From positions 1 to 44,770 of the IMG/VR virus record IMGVR_UViG_3300048041_000020: 44,770 nucleotides of DNA; one strand, written 5' to 3'. The DNA is from a virus. The notes beneath the pieces were generated by a model, which had not been told where the DNA came from, did not search any database, and saw only the letters and a list, made by a program, of their open reading frames with translations. This document shows positions 14,906-22,919 of this stretch, piece after piece (the stretch's first letter is position 1; the number at the start of each line of letters is the position of its first letter). The position numbers and the translations under genes are program-made.

Positions 14906-15861
14906 CAGAATTTCACCAATGGAACCGCATAGCATCGACATCCGTAGTCTTGGCCTGGGTTTTTCTTCTCGCCTTGCTCGTTAATCACCGCACCTGTATC
15001 CCACCGGAAGCGCTTGCCGTCATTTTTTTTGTGCATCGGACGCACTGGATGGTTCGGAGAACCGGCGACGCATCTCCAAACGTACCAGTCAGCACCGATC
15101 GATTCGTAACGAACTTGTTTGAACTTCGTCGTCATCAACATGGTTTCTTGTCGCGCGAGAAACTTGGCTTTGCGAACGCTCACGCCGAAGCTTTTCTGAA
15201 TCTCTGAAACGATCGACTCGTATCGTCCGCCCTTAAGTACACGTTCTTTAATGTTTTTACGAAGCTCCTCGGTTTCCTTCTGAGTGAACTCGGTGATGTA
15301 GAGTTCGAGGTTCTTCGTATATTCCTGCGCAATTCTTGCGCTTTGATCGGGCGTGAGCTTCGGAGAAACGGTGATCTTCTGGATGGAGCGCTCGAAGCGC
15401 TTGTTGGTTCTCCACAGGGTCTTGTCCATCATTTCGGAGAGCTTCATGTTGTCCGCAATTTTTGCGTGATCTATGCTGCGGAGCTTCCTATCCGCTACTT
15501 CGAGACTCTTTTCGAAGCGGTACTTGCTTAAACTGATAGCGTGAACGATCTCTTCCGGAAGTTTAGATTGTGGGACCAGAAAGCATCCTTGTTTCCGATC
15601 CCACTCGGCACCGATACTCCGGAGCGCTCTGGAGAGCGTGGAGTTAAACCGTCCCTGGAACTTACCACGATGAAACGTGATCCGTCCCGTAACAATAGCG
15701 TCGAGCAGGTCGCCTTGTGAATTGGTGAGCGTCTTCGAGTTGCCCGCGAGGAGCTTAACCAGAGGAAGGTAGATCTCTTTTCGGAAGATCTTGATGATCG
15801 CCTTCTCTATTTCCTCGTAGTCCTGGGGTGTCTCTTTGATCGGGTTGAGTTGCTTTAGCAT
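14905..15861 (-). CDS. Minor head protein (Mu F / SPP1 gp7-like)
   Basis: The 318-residue protein has the Mu F-like C-terminal domain: 'AKFLARQETMLMTTKFKQVRYESIGADWYVWRCV', 'DHPVRPMHKKNDGKRFRWDTG' (here with 'SPNHPVRPMH') and a 'DYGCRCYAVPLV' end, the usual RxET...H...CRC pattern. It is a portal-associated protein needed for head assembly and DNA ejection. GGAG lies 5 bases before the ATG. Its first 107 bases overlap the end of the second Fis-like gene in another frame. Confidence 0.85.
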   Translation of the reverse strand: MLKQLNPIKETPQDYEEIEKAIIKIFRKEIYLPLVKLLAGNSKTLTNSQGDLLDAIVTGRITFHRGKFQGRFNSTLSRALRSIGAEWDRKQGCFLVPQSKLPEEIVHAISLSKYRFEKSLEVADRKLRSIDHAKIADNMKLSEMMDKTLWRTNKRFERSIQKITVSPKLTPDQSARIAQEYTKNLELYITEFTQKETEELRKNIKERVLKGGRYESIVSEIQKSFGVSVRKAKFLARQETMLMTTKFKQVRYESIGADWYVWRCVAGSPNHPVRPMHKKNDGKRFRWDTGAVINEQGEKKNPGQDYGCRCYAVPLVKF

Positions 15862-16048
15862 CTTCTCTCCATACCTTGAGCCGCATCTGGAGGCAGCTAC
15901 GATTCAAACCTAAAGCCTTCGCAGCCTTGGTGATATTGCCTTCGTTGTTCTCGAGCGCGAGGTCTGCCATCTGGCGAATGATCTGGTCTTCGGTCTCGCC
16001 GAGCTGGACCACGATCTGCTTCTCGCCCACGTCGTTGAAGATGATCAT
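15755..16048 (-). CDS. Fis-like HTH protein 2
   Basis: The 97-residue product has a C-terminal-type Fis helix-turn-helix in its middle: '[38 protein letters not shown]' (in parts, about residues 22-60), matching the HTH_8 pattern 'A...LG..R..L...L'. The last 30 residues are polar and overlap the minor head gene by 107 bases, so they may be little constrained. It probably binds DNA as a regulator or architectural protein. A second Fis-like gene lies 300 bases upstream, with a SEC-C gene between them. The ATG overlaps the SEC-C stop. Confidence 0.7.
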   Translation of the reverse strand: MIIFNDVGEKQIVVQLGETEDQIIRQMADLALENNEGNITKAAKALGLNRSCLQMRLKVWREDAKATQPDQRDTPGLRGNREGDHQDLPKRDLPSSG

Positions 16049-16221
16049 TTCTTTCCTCTTCGACCTACGAGCGTTTCGATCGATGCGACCTCAAGTGTTG
16101 GGGGGAGATCCTTGTAGTGGCACTTCTTAAACTTCTTTCCACTACCACACGGGCAGGGGTTATTCCTGGGGTAGCTCCTGATCGGATTCCAAACGTGCCC
16201 CTGCTTCACTGCATACGCCAT
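16045..16221 (-). CDS. SEC-C zinc-motif small protein
   Basis: The ATG at 16221 has GGAG 7 bases upstream and gives 58 residues. Residues 20-35 are a complete SEC-C motif ('[15 protein letters not shown]': Cys23, Cys25, Cys34, His35), known from SecA C-termini and many small adaptor proteins, where it binds zinc and proteins. The rest is short and without a known domain. It overlaps the first Fis-like gene by 62 bases and the second by 4. Its role among head genes is unknown. Confidence 0.75.
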   Translation of the reverse strand: MAYAVKQGHVWNPIRSYPRNNPCPCGSGKKFKKCHYKDLPPTLEVASIETLVGRRGKK

Positions 16222-16378
16222 TGTATCGCTCCAACTTGTAATCGAGGGTTCGTACAGCGATGCCAAGCGAGGCTGCTGTGATCCTTCTGTTGTTTCCGAA
16301 CCATTTGAGTGCCTTCAAGATAACCTGCTTTTCGATATCCGCAAGGGTTACTCCGGGCTGCCAGTGGACGTCGTTCAT
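16160..16378 (-). CDS. Fis-like HTH protein 1
   Basis: This 72-residue protein begins in the portal stop (ATGA) and is almost entirely a Fis-type HTH: '[42 protein letters not shown]' (in parts, residues 11-52). That is the form found at the C-terminus of NtrC-like activators and in Fis itself. A free-standing copy suggests a DNA-binding regulator or nucleoid-like protein. It could act on late transcription or DNA condensation. The C-terminal 20 residues overlap the SEC-C gene in another frame. Confidence 0.75.
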   Translation of the reverse strand: MNDVHWQPGVTLADIEKQVILKALKWFGNNRRITAASLGIAVRTLDYKLERYNGVCSEAGARLESDQELPQE

Positions 16379-17868
16379 TCCTTCGCCGCCTTTGCTACCT
16401 TCGCCTGCGTCTTGCTCTTCGCTCCTGCAGTGCTACCGGCTGGGGTGGACTCCTCGTCTTCATCGGACTCTTCGTTTGGATCCAGTAGCGCGGTGTCGGC
16501 TCCAGTGGTGTCGATCTGGATATCAAAGAGCTTGCCCTTGTTAGCTGCGTCGAGCGCGTCCTTCTGAGAGATGAGTCCTGCTTGGTAGAACGAAAGAATG
16601 CGTGCGCTCTTCTGGGTCTTGACCGTTTCTTCCTGATCGCTCGATAGGATTCGAAGCGGTGCATAGGTCAACCGGAGATCCTTCGGCACAAACCCAAAGA
16701 GCTGCTGGCATCGGATCTTCCCGATCGTGACCAAGTGGCGCTTCATCGGAGTGCGTACAGAGCTCTCGACCATTGCGTTGTAGTTTTCGATATCGTCTTC
16801 GCCCGAGCTGAATCCCGCCGCGCTGATACCGAAGATCTTGGTTAATGGCATGCGGAGATCGGACGCCACCTGCATACGGATACCTGTTTGAGCTTCGGCT
16901 AGGCCGGCGAATGACAACTGCTTCTGAGCGTAGTCATCCTGGGAGTCCATCGTGATCGCGTTCTGATAGTTCTTCTGGTAGTTCGCAATCTTCGTGCGCT
17001 CCATGATCTTCTGCTGGCCCTGCTTGGACAGCATCGAAGCGTTCAGGTTCTTGATCTTGAAAATGTCCACCTTGAACTCGTCGAGGACCTCGTAAACGAT
17101 GTTCGATGACTTCAGGTATTGGTTCACAGAGTTGACCATCACCTCGAGTGTCGACAAGCCCCAACCTCTGAGACGCGGGCGAATGAAGCTCGGCGCTTTG
17201 ACGCCCTTCAGGATGAGCACGCGCGACTTATGAACGTTCTTGCCGTACCAACGATAATAGTCCTGCCCTGGGTTCTCGAGCTTCTCCACAGGCCCGTCGT
17301 TCATATCGAGGATCTGGTTTGGATCGAGGTTCTGTTTGTCCCAGTACAGCTCCCACATATCAGCGGCGAGGAAGCTCAGCTTCTTCTGGCCCTTCTTGAT
17401 ATCTTCGATCTTCAGCTCGGTCTTTGGGTCCTGCCCGGTATTGCAGATGATCCCAGCCCCCCCAAATAATCGATCCCACCGTGCGGCTTCTCCAACCACT
17501 ACGAGGTCGCCTTCGGCCTCCATGACGTTTTGAAGCTCCATACAATCGTCGGCGTCCAATTCCTTGGAGTGGAACTCAACCCCTCTCCCAAAGGCATCCT
17601 CAACCGGCACGTCGGTCACGGTTTTGATCACACCGATCTCGGCATAAGCCTGCGAGATAGGCTGGCGCATGTTTGATAAGAGATACCACCGCATGTTCAC
17701 GAAGATTCCCGTGACCTGATTGACGGGGGTTCCGAAGTTCCCTGGGTTGAACCCTAAGATCGATTCGGCCAGCCCGTTCACAATGAAGGAGCGCTGGTTT
17801 TGGTTGAGGTCTCTAAATTCTTTCGAGGTAACGAGTCTCTTCGATGTTGGCAGGTTCTTTTTAGCCAC
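16375..17868 (-). CDS. Portal protein (DUF1073-like)
   Basis: The 497-residue protein matches the DUF1073 portal family of Mu-like and related phages: 'MRWYLLSNMRQPISQAYAEIGVIKTVTDVPVEDAFGRGVEF' (in parts, about residues 56-96), then 'RWDRLFGGAGIICNTGQDP' and a helical stem region. It forms the dodecameric DNA gate and docks terminase. The C-terminal 50 residues are acidic then Ala/Lys-rich ('DPNEESDEDEEST'), unlike the ordered core. It lies 120 bases after TerL; that gap (17869-17988) holds no gene of convincing quality. Confidence 0.85.
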   Translation of the reverse strand: MAKKNLPTSKRLVTSKEFRDLNQNQRSFIVNGLAESILGFNPGNFGTPVNQVTGIFVNMRWYLLSNMRQPISQAYAEIGVIKTVTDVPVEDAFGRGVEFHSKELDADDCMELQNVMEAEGDLVVVGEAARWDRLFGGAGIICNTGQDPKTELKIEDIKKGQKKLSFLAADMWELYWDKQNLDPNQILDMNDGPVEKLENPGQDYYRWYGKNVHKSRVLILKGVKAPSFIRPRLRGWGLSTLEVMVNSVNQYLKSSNIVYEVLDEFKVDIFKIKNLNASMLSKQGQQKIMERTKIANYQKNYQNAITMDSQDDYAQKQLSFAGLAEAQTGIRMQVASDLRMPLTKIFGISAAGFSSGEDDIENYNAMVESSVRTPMKRHLVTIGKIRCQQLFGFVPKDLRLTYAPLRILSSDQEETVKTQKSARILSFYQAGLISQKDALDAANKGKLFDIQIDTTGADTALLDPNEESDEDEESTPAGSTAGAKSKTQAKVAKAAKE

Positions 17869-17988
17869 GGGTTCTCCTTTGTTTTAAACTAGGTTGGCGC
17901 GTCGGCGAATCCACGCGAGCAGCGCTTGGTTTCAGCTCTTTATGGCTATCGTCAAGTACACAGGAAGTCGGACCATGTTTGAAGCCTA

Positions 17989-19497
17989 TCACAGCACATC
18001 CAAAATAGAAGGCTGCCAGCAATAGACCATCTTAATTGCGTCCACAAGGGTATCGGTGAAGTCGTCGTGAGCGCCCTTCGGGAATGATACCGCTTCGTTG
18101 CGTAAGGTTTCACGGTTCGCGAGCTTCTCGTTGATATGAACGCGTCGGTTCCTGAGTCGTGGAGCTGCGTTGTTGGCTCGCTCTACCTTGTTCAGCTTTC
18201 GGTCAGCGAAGAAGTCCTCAATCATTTCGTCGCCAGGGATCACGATATCGTCGCCGGGTAAGGCTTGGTTCAAATAGATCCCGTGACCCTTCGGTTCGAT
18301 CCAAACCCCGCGGAATGCGTAGTGGCTATTGAACTCCAACAGGAACGGCAGCACGTCGTCTTTGATTAGGACTGCTTTGATCTGCTTCCGGTAGCACTCC
18401 ATGAGGTAAAGCTCTTCGTCTTTAACACCCCATGCCGAGAATACGCTGAAGTCGTTCTCCTGCTTGTCCTTGTACGCCGTATCAGCCGTGACGAACGTGT
18501 AGTCCATCTCGTCCTGTGGTGGGCACGCCACGTAGTCGAACATCTCATTCGAAAACAATCCACCAGTGCTAGGTGTTGGGTTCTGCTGGTGCTGCCCCGA
18601 GAATCCATAGGGCCCTAGATCCACCTTTGCCTGTTCGATCTGTTCCGGACCGTCGCGCTCAGGATGCAGTAGCTCCCCTTCTTCGCGTTCGATCGCCCTC
18701 TTGCTCAATGGAAAGATGATATAGGTCTTGGCCTCGGCGATCGTCGGGATCTTGATGTGCTCATAGCCTAGGTTCTTTGCCAAGAGGTGGCCGGTCAGGT
18801 CCTTCTCGTGCAACCGCTGCATGATGACAATGATGCGGCCTGTCTTCTTGTCATTAAGACGAGTGGACCACGCCAAATCGAAGTTCTGGCAGGCCTTCTC
18901 GCGCTCGAGGTCTGACTGCGCCTTTTTGGGATCGTGAGGATCGTCCACAATAACGTAGTCGCCTCCCTTCCCGATCGTGCCCCCCATGATGCCGACGGAC
19001 GCCATACGACCCGTCTTATTGTTTGAGTAAAGTGTTTTGGCGTTTTCAATGTCCGACATTTGGAATGTGTGACCGTAGCCCCGTCGATACCACTCGCTCT
19101 CGAGCAGGTTTCGGCGAAGGACTGATTGGTCCATCGTCAGTGAGTCGGCGTAGCTCCCGAACAGGAAACGCGTGGCGGGCTGTGTTGCCCAGATCCAAGC
19201 CGGGAAGCATATGGTCGTGATCAAGGACTTGGTGGAGCGTGGGCAGACGTTGATGATCAGGCGACGAATCTGACCCAGCTTGCAGGCCTCGAGATATTCA
19301 CAGATCAGGTCGTGGTGCCAATTCCAACGAAGCGTGGTCACCGGCTCGAGGATCGGCCATGCCTGATCGACGAAGTGGGGCAGGTCCTCTTTCGCAAACT
19401 CGTAGCTCAAAAGGTCGGCTCCGCTCGCGAGTGTGAGGGAAGTATCTCTGTCCTTCGTTAGGTTAGACTTGGCGTTAAATGTTAAGGCGTTTTTCAT
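17989..19497 (-). CDS. terL: Terminase large subunit
   Basis: The 502-residue protein has both terminase domains. The ATPase has a Walker A-like 'NVCPRSTKS' (residues 83-91, the Arg-rich deviant form usual in terminases), motif 'FLFGSYADSL' (111-120) and Walker B 'YVIVDDPHD' (181-189). The nuclease has 'VTADTAYKD' (336-344) and a late 'GAHDDFTDTLVDAI' acidic motif. It pumps DNA through the portal and cuts it. It follows TerS after an 83-bp gap that contains a CGCCAT/ATGGCG inverted repeat. Confidence 0.9.
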   Translation of the reverse strand: MKNALTFNAKSNLTKDRDTSLTLASGADLLSYEFAKEDLPHFVDQAWPILEPVTTLRWNWHHDLICEYLEACKLGQIRRLIINVCPRSTKSLITTICFPAWIWATQPATRFLFGSYADSLTMDQSVLRRNLLESEWYRRGYGHTFQMSDIENAKTLYSNNKTGRMASVGIMGGTIGKGGDYVIVDDPHDPKKAQSDLEREKACQNFDLAWSTRLNDKKTGRIIVIMQRLHEKDLTGHLLAKNLGYEHIKIPTIAEAKTYIIFPLSKRAIEREEGELLHPERDGPEQIEQAKVDLGPYGFSGQHQQNPTPSTGGLFSNEMFDYVACPPQDEMDYTFVTADTAYKDKQENDFSVFSAWGVKDEELYLMECYRKQIKAVLIKDDVLPFLLEFNSHYAFRGVWIEPKGHGIYLNQALPGDDIVIPGDEMIEDFFADRKLNKVERANNAAPRLRNRRVHINEKLANRETLRNEAVSFPKGAHDDFTDTLVDAIKMVYCWQPSILDVL

Positions 19498-19580
19498 TTC
19501 GCCATCTCAAATACAACCCACGGAGGCTCCCAAAACACGGGCTTGAGACTCCTGGTGTGTGAAATGGCGACTTAACATTT

Positions 19581-20042
19581 CTATCGACCCTTCCGCGCTG
19601 CTTTGCGGGCTCGGATCTTCTCGAGCAGAATCTCCGCTCTACTATCGATATCGTCGTTCCCAAGACCAATGGTGTCCTCCTGGGTAAGCCCTGGGACCTC
19701 CATGATCGTGGTCTTCTTGAAGCCCTCCTGCGTCTCGCTCCAATACTTCATGGCGGCGAAGTCAGGTTCGATGGCGGGTATCAATATTTTGCCATCAGCA
19801 TCGGTAACGGGGGGCTTGCCCATCGCCTTCTCTAATATAGTGACTCTGACATTATTATTCGTTGCGGCACGACCTTGCTGAATTGTAGTGCGGAGCAACT
19901 TGTTGGTCTTAATCAGAAGGATGAAAGAGTCGTATTGAATCCCGAGTAGGGCCGCCATGTATTCGAACGGCATGTTTAAGGCCGCCATTTTATGGCACAT
20001 TTTGAGCTGCTCGTCCGTCAGCTTCCGTTTTGATCGTGGCAT
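19581..20042 (-). CDS. terS: Terminase small subunit
   Basis: Directly upstream of TerL, this protein starts with an HTH-like segment ('LTDEQLKMCHKMAALNMPFEYMAALLGIQYDSFILLIKTN', in parts) followed by helices, as in small terminases that bind the packaging start site and regulate TerL. I chose the ATG at 20042 (153 residues; GAGG immediately upstream) over the in-frame GTG at 20063, which has no ribosome site. A helical C-terminus ending 'KIRARKAARKGR' could contact TerL or DNA. Confidence 0.8.
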   Translation of the reverse strand: MPRSKRKLTDEQLKMCHKMAALNMPFEYMAALLGIQYDSFILLIKTNKLLRTTIQQGRAATNNNVRVTILEKAMGKPPVTDADGKILIPAIEPDFAAMKYWSETQEGFKKTTIMEVPGLTQEDTIGLGNDDIDSRAEILLEKIRARKAARKGR

Positions 20043-20079
20043 GTCCTCTATTCTCTGCCACACGCAATTTTTGCGTCAA

Positions 20080-20247
20080 TCAAAAACGGCAATTTTTGCG
20101 CTGGCAGGACTGTCGATGGTACTCCAACACCTCATTCATGGCTTTTAGAACCTGATCAGGGGTCATTTCAGCCCACGAAACACTCTTTAGGTCGTCTCCG
20201 TGCACCTTTTTGATTCCAAACATCTGCTTCTTGAACTTCTTGTTCAT
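20080..20247 (-). CDS. Small basic orphan protein
   Basis: With the ATG at 20247, the product has 55 residues, starting 'MNKKFKKQMFGIKKVHGDD' and ending 'HRQSCQRKNCRF'. It is basic and partly helical ('TPDQVLKAMNEVLEYHRQ'). It lies between another small gene and TerS in the tightly packed operon, which supports reality. A TTG at 20262 would add five residues. I do not recognise it. Confidence 0.5.
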   Translation of the reverse strand: MNKKFKKQMFGIKKVHGDDLKSVSWAEMTPDQVLKAMNEVLEYHRQSCQRKNCRF

Positions 20248-20254
20248 TCGTCTC

Positions 20255-20452
20255 TTATTCAAGGGCTGCCTCGATGAACTCCGCTATCTGGTTCAGTGGG
20301 GTGTGATAGATGCTTCGGGTCCTGAATGGCTTCTGGAGCTTTCGGGCGTACTCAGAGCTGAATAGGAGCATTAGAGGGATGAATTCACCTATAGCCAGGT
20401 GCAGCTCTCGGATGAGCTTCTTTCTCTGCTTCTTCTGTTTGCGTTTGTTCAT
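20255..20452 (-). CDS. Small basic orphan protein
   Basis: The ATG at 20452 overlaps the preceding gene's stop (TGATG) and gives 65 residues, starting with a very basic stretch ('MNKRKQKKQRKKLIREL') and then a hydrophobic helix ('AIGEFIPLMLLFSSEYARKL'). It could be a membrane-associated or nucleic-acid-binding peptide. The frame is open further upstream, but that part overlaps the 52-residue gene at 20452-20610 and has an atypical Arg/His/Pro-rich composition, so the short start is preferred. Confidence 0.55.
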   Translation of the reverse strand: MNKRKQKKQRKKLIRELHLAIGEFIPLMLLFSSEYARKLQKPFRTRSIYHTPLNQIAEFIEAALE

Positions 20453-20610
20453 CAGATCCACCCTAATCGTTGTGCGTGTTCGGCTATACGTGTCAGTCTC
20501 TGAATCGACTCTTTCGATCCTATCTTGTGGCCGGGCCCCCAGGTGAAGGTGCGGTAAAACGCTCTCTGGAGCCTCGCTGTCGTGCGTTCGATCCATTCGG
20601 CGTCGGTCAT
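20452..20610 (-). CDS. Small orphan protein (52 residues)
   Basis: The ATG at 20610 overlaps the stop of the MmcB-like gene (ATGA), and its own TGA overlaps the next ATG (TGATG), which is the coupling seen throughout this operon. The product includes 'MTDAEWIERTTARLQRAFYR' and 'IQRLTRIAEHAQRLGWI', an amphipathic helical protein with protein-like composition. I recognise no family. Confidence 0.6.
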   Translation of the reverse strand: MTDAEWIERTTARLQRAFYRTFTWGPGHKIGSKESIQRLTRIAEHAQRLGWI

Positions 20611-21092
20611 AACATCGCCTCATGGAACCTGAGCAGCTCTGAACCCATCCGAAGTGCAATAATGAACTTCACCTCTGATGCTGGCGGACGCTTATGAAGC
20701 CATTGGGCTCGTTTGATCACAGTCCAGGTGTCGGCGTCGATCAGACCGTATGGTTCGAAACCTTTTCTTATGATATAAGATTTGGCCTCATCGAGCATAA
20801 CCGCTGGAACCGCAAAGTAAAAATGCGTCGGCACCCATCTGTTCTCGCTTGGAGGCAGTGACCAATCCGCTGTCTTCCAATAGTTATGATGCTTGTGCTT
20901 TGAGAAGTCCCGCTTCAAGTCTTCCATGGAGGTCTTCACCTCGATTTCGATCATCTTTTTCTCGTTCACACCGAGGCAATCCGAATTGTAACCCCCCACC
21001 TCCGAGGCTATGAAGGCGCATCTCTGGTCGAGTCTGAGCCATAGAAGTGCTTTATATTTGATCTGACGTGAAAGAGCCTTCTCGAGGTTCAT
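20607..21092 (-). CDS. MmcB-like DNA-repair nuclease family protein
   Basis: The ATG at 21092 has GGAG 6 bases upstream and overlaps the preceding stop (ATGA), giving 161 residues. The core 'RCAFIASEVGGYNSDCLGV...MIEIEVKTSMEDLKRDFSKHKH' (in parts) has the E...D...ExK layout of PD-(D/E)XK enzymes, and 'THFYFAVPAVMLDEA' follows, as in MmcB-family proteins. It probably cuts or binds DNA during repair or host DNA breakdown. Family membership is recalled from the motif order. Confidence 0.65.
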   Translation of the reverse strand: MNLEKALSRQIKYKALLWLRLDQRCAFIASEVGGYNSDCLGVNEKKMIEIEVKTSMEDLKRDFSKHKHHNYWKTADWSLPPSENRWVPTHFYFAVPAVMLDEAKSYIIRKGFEPYGLIDADTWTVIKRAQWLHKRPPASEVKFIIALRMGSELLRFHEAML

Positions 21093-21286
21093 ATCCCGCT
21101 CCATTCGTTCTCGCGCAGCCATTCTTGCTTCATCTGCTCAGTTAATCCGACCCCTTCGATCATGAGCCCGACCCGGTAATTGGCGTAGTTCTCGAGCGCT
21201 TCGACGACGAAGTCCTTGCTGCCCTTTTTCGCTCCGCACATATGGATGATGTGCTCTGCCATTGCTTCCGAGGTCAGCGTGAACAT
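21089..21286 (-). CDS. Small orphan protein
   Basis: The ATG at 21286 overlaps the stop of the upstream gene (TAATG). The 65-residue product starts 'MFTLTSEAMAEHIIHMCG' and is a soluble helical protein ('EALENYANYRVGLMIEGVGL'). It is part of a run of small coupled genes upstream of the terminase, the usual home of host-takeover or accessory factors. No family is recognised. Confidence 0.55.
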   Translation of the reverse strand: MFTLTSEAMAEHIIHMCGAKKGSKDFVVEALENYANYRVGLMIEGVGLTEQMKQEWLRENEWSGI

Positions 21287-21486
21287 TAGGTTTTCTCCCA
21301 AGGCTTCACGACCTCTTTGCTGATCAGTAAGTCCACGGTCTTGTGCATGAATACGGCGTCTTGAATGGTCCCCCCGTAGCGCCATTTCATCGTGCCGTCG
21401 TGATCTAGGGACGCGAATAGGAACCCTCGAGTGGCTCCGTCCATCGATAGGACTTCCTTCTTGAGTTGGTCTAATTGATCTTTCAT
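21286..21486 (-). CDS. Small orphan protein
   Basis: The 66-residue product begins with a helix ('MKDQLDQLKKEVLSMDG'), continues with a mixed segment ('GFLFASLDHDGTMKWRYGGT') and ends 'VVKPWEKT'. Its ATG shares a base with the upstream stop, and its stop shares a base with the next ATG. It looks like a small soluble protein of unknown function. Confidence 0.55.
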   Translation of the reverse strand: MKDQLDQLKKEVLSMDGATRGFLFASLDHDGTMKWRYGGTIQDAVFMHKTVDLLISKEVVKPWEKT

Positions 21487-21986
21487 TAGTGCAAGCCTTT
21501 GTCCGGGTGCTTCGTGCAGTTAGCCGTCCCCGGAATCATCCTCTCCCAGAACTTACGGTAATCGCTGTCAGGGCTCGCGTGGCCCGCTGCAATCAGTTCT
21601 ACGGCCTTCTGGCATATGTCTGCGGCCTTGGCGTCGCTATCGACTTTGAATTGAACCACGGCGTCTGGTGGTGTCATGAACTTGATTGGGAAGTCGAGGT
21701 TGTCCGGGTCAAAGGTGTTCGGTGCTTCGGGTTTGCCGGGGTCCAGCGACAAGATGATGAACTCGTGGGTCATCTCCGGAGACTTCTTGAACGCTGGTTT
21801 TCGCTCGTCAGGTAGGGTTCGAAGGTGGACTACGGTCACCAGCCAATGAGTCCAGAATGGATGGAATGGGCCGTGGACTAGAAACGTGGCGACGCTGGCG
21901 TGGTGCTCACCTTTCCGTTTTGCTTCTACCGACGCTTGATCGATTCGCCAAACCTTTGCTGCCCCTTGGTAATCTGGTTTTCGCAT
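21486..21986 (-). CDS. Hypothetical protein
   Basis: The 166-residue product has GGAG 8 bases before its ATG. It contains a Trp/His-rich stretch ('HGPFHPFWTHWLVTVVHLR', about residues 38-56) and a later 'MTPPDAVVQFKVDSDAKAADICQKAVELIAAGHASPDSDYRKFW' region (in parts) with an alternating helix pattern. It overlaps the upstream small Cys-rich gene by 80 bases. I do not recognise a family; the composition supports a real soluble protein. Confidence 0.6.
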   Translation of the reverse strand: MRKPDYQGAAKVWRIDQASVEAKRKGEHHASVATFLVHGPFHPFWTHWLVTVVHLRTLPDERKPAFKKSPEMTHEFIILSLDPGKPEAPNTFDPDNLDFPIKFMTPPDAVVQFKVDSDAKAADICQKAVELIAAGHASPDSDYRKFWERMIPGTANCTKHPDKGLH

Positions 21987-22128
21987 CTTCTAATCTCCTG
22001 ATTTTCTTCACTAATTTATGTTTCACAAGCATCCGGTAATGTCGAATGTCGATCATGAGGTATTCCCTGTCGCACTCCGCACACAAGGTGATCGGTCCTC
22101 TCTTATTCTGACAGACCTCGCAGCTCAT
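21907..22128 (-). CDS. Small Cys-rich (zinc ribbon-like) protein
   Basis: The 73-residue product starts 'MSCEVCQNKRGPITLCAECDREY': CxxC at residues 3-6 and CxxC at 16-19 form a four-cysteine zinc site. A basic helical tail follows ('MLVKHKLVKKIRRLEDAK'). Small phage zinc proteins like this often bind nucleic acid or host polymerase. It overlaps the DnaJ-like stop by 4 bases. The role is unknown. Confidence 0.6.
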   Translation of the reverse strand: MSCEVCQNKRGPITLCAECDREYLMIDIRHYRMLVKHKLVKKIRRLEDAKTRLPRGSKGLANRSSVGRSKTER

Positions 22129-22754
22129 CGGAATGGGTTTCCGCTCATGTCGATGCCCAGGCTGAATCCGCCGTATCGCTTGGATGGGTCGGCCTTGTCT
22201 GCGGCGTACTTGTACTCGTTCACCATCTCGCGAGCCTTCTTCCGAATCTCTTTCTGGCGCTCAAATTCGGCTATCTCGCGCTCCACGTCGGCGATACGGT
22301 TCTTCATCATGTCGGCCAGTAGATTGTTCCCTGAGTCCCTATTGGTTCGTTTCATGGCGCTGTCGTAGCGTTTGATGCGAGCCTTGCACTTGGCGATCTC
22401 TTGGTCCAGGACGTGGTGATTCGATTTGAGGTGGTTCAGCATCGTTTGAATGACGTCTGTGTTGTCCACGTCGATCTGCTCGACCACGTCCACGTAGAGG
22501 CCGATGACGCATAGAGTGACTTCGTCGGCTTGAGTCCCCCCGGAGGTCATCTTGTCTGGATCTTCCCCGTTGTCGTAACGCTTCCGGGTGTCCGGGTTCT
22601 CAAGGATCTTATAAGCCCTGACGAGCTGTTTGAAGTCCTCTTCGTTCCCCCCGTGATCGGGATGGGTTTCGCGTGACTTGTCCCGGTAAGCCTTCTTAAG
22701 ATCCTTACCTGTGGCGTTCTTCGGTACTCCTAGTTGCTCATATAAATCAGACAT
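22125..22754 (-). CDS. DnaJ-like J-domain protein
   Basis: Residues 1 to about 65 are a J domain: 'YEQLGVPKNATGKDLKKAYR' with the HPD loop at 31-33 ('THPDHGGNEEDF') and 'YKILENPDTRKRYD'. J domains stimulate Hsp70 ATPase, so the protein probably recruits host DnaK to phage replication or assembly complexes. The remaining 140 residues hold coiled-coil helices ('KNRIADVEREIAEFERQKEI') in place of zinc or substrate domains, so this is not a full DnaJ. AGGAG lies 6 bases before the ATG. Confidence 0.85.
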   Translation of the reverse strand: MSDLYEQLGVPKNATGKDLKKAYRDKSRETHPDHGGNEEDFKQLVRAYKILENPDTRKRYDNGEDPDKMTSGGTQADEVTLCVIGLYVDVVEQIDVDNTDVIQTMLNHLKSNHHVLDQEIAKCKARIKRYDSAMKRTNRDSGNNLLADMMKNRIADVEREIAEFERQKEIRKKAREMVNEYKYAADKADPSKRYGGFSLGIDMSGNPFR

Positions 22755-22763
22755 TTGTGTCTC

Positions 22764-22919
22764 CTAACTATCCCATTGCTCATGATATTGGTGCTTGCAG
22801 CACTCACATTTCCAACCCGTCACCGTCGTCCACAGTGCCCCGTCACGCTCTATTCGGTTATGCGATAGGCACACGCTTCGATGCCCGATCAGCCAGCAAA
22901 TAAGCTTTCGGAACCACAT
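22764..22919 (-). CDS. Small Cys/Trp-rich protein (DUF1660-like)
   Basis: The ATG at 22919 overlaps the upstream stop (TGATG). The 51-residue product starts 'MWFRKLICWLIGHRSVC' and ends with 'TGWKCECCKHQYHEQWDS', a hydrophobic N-terminal helix followed by a Cys/His cluster that could bind metal. The layout resembles DUF1660-type prophage proteins. Its stop is followed at once by the ribosome site of the DnaJ-like gene. Confidence 0.6.
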   Translation of the reverse strand: MWFRKLICWLIGHRSVCLSHNRIERDGALWTTVTGWKCECCKHQYHEQWDS

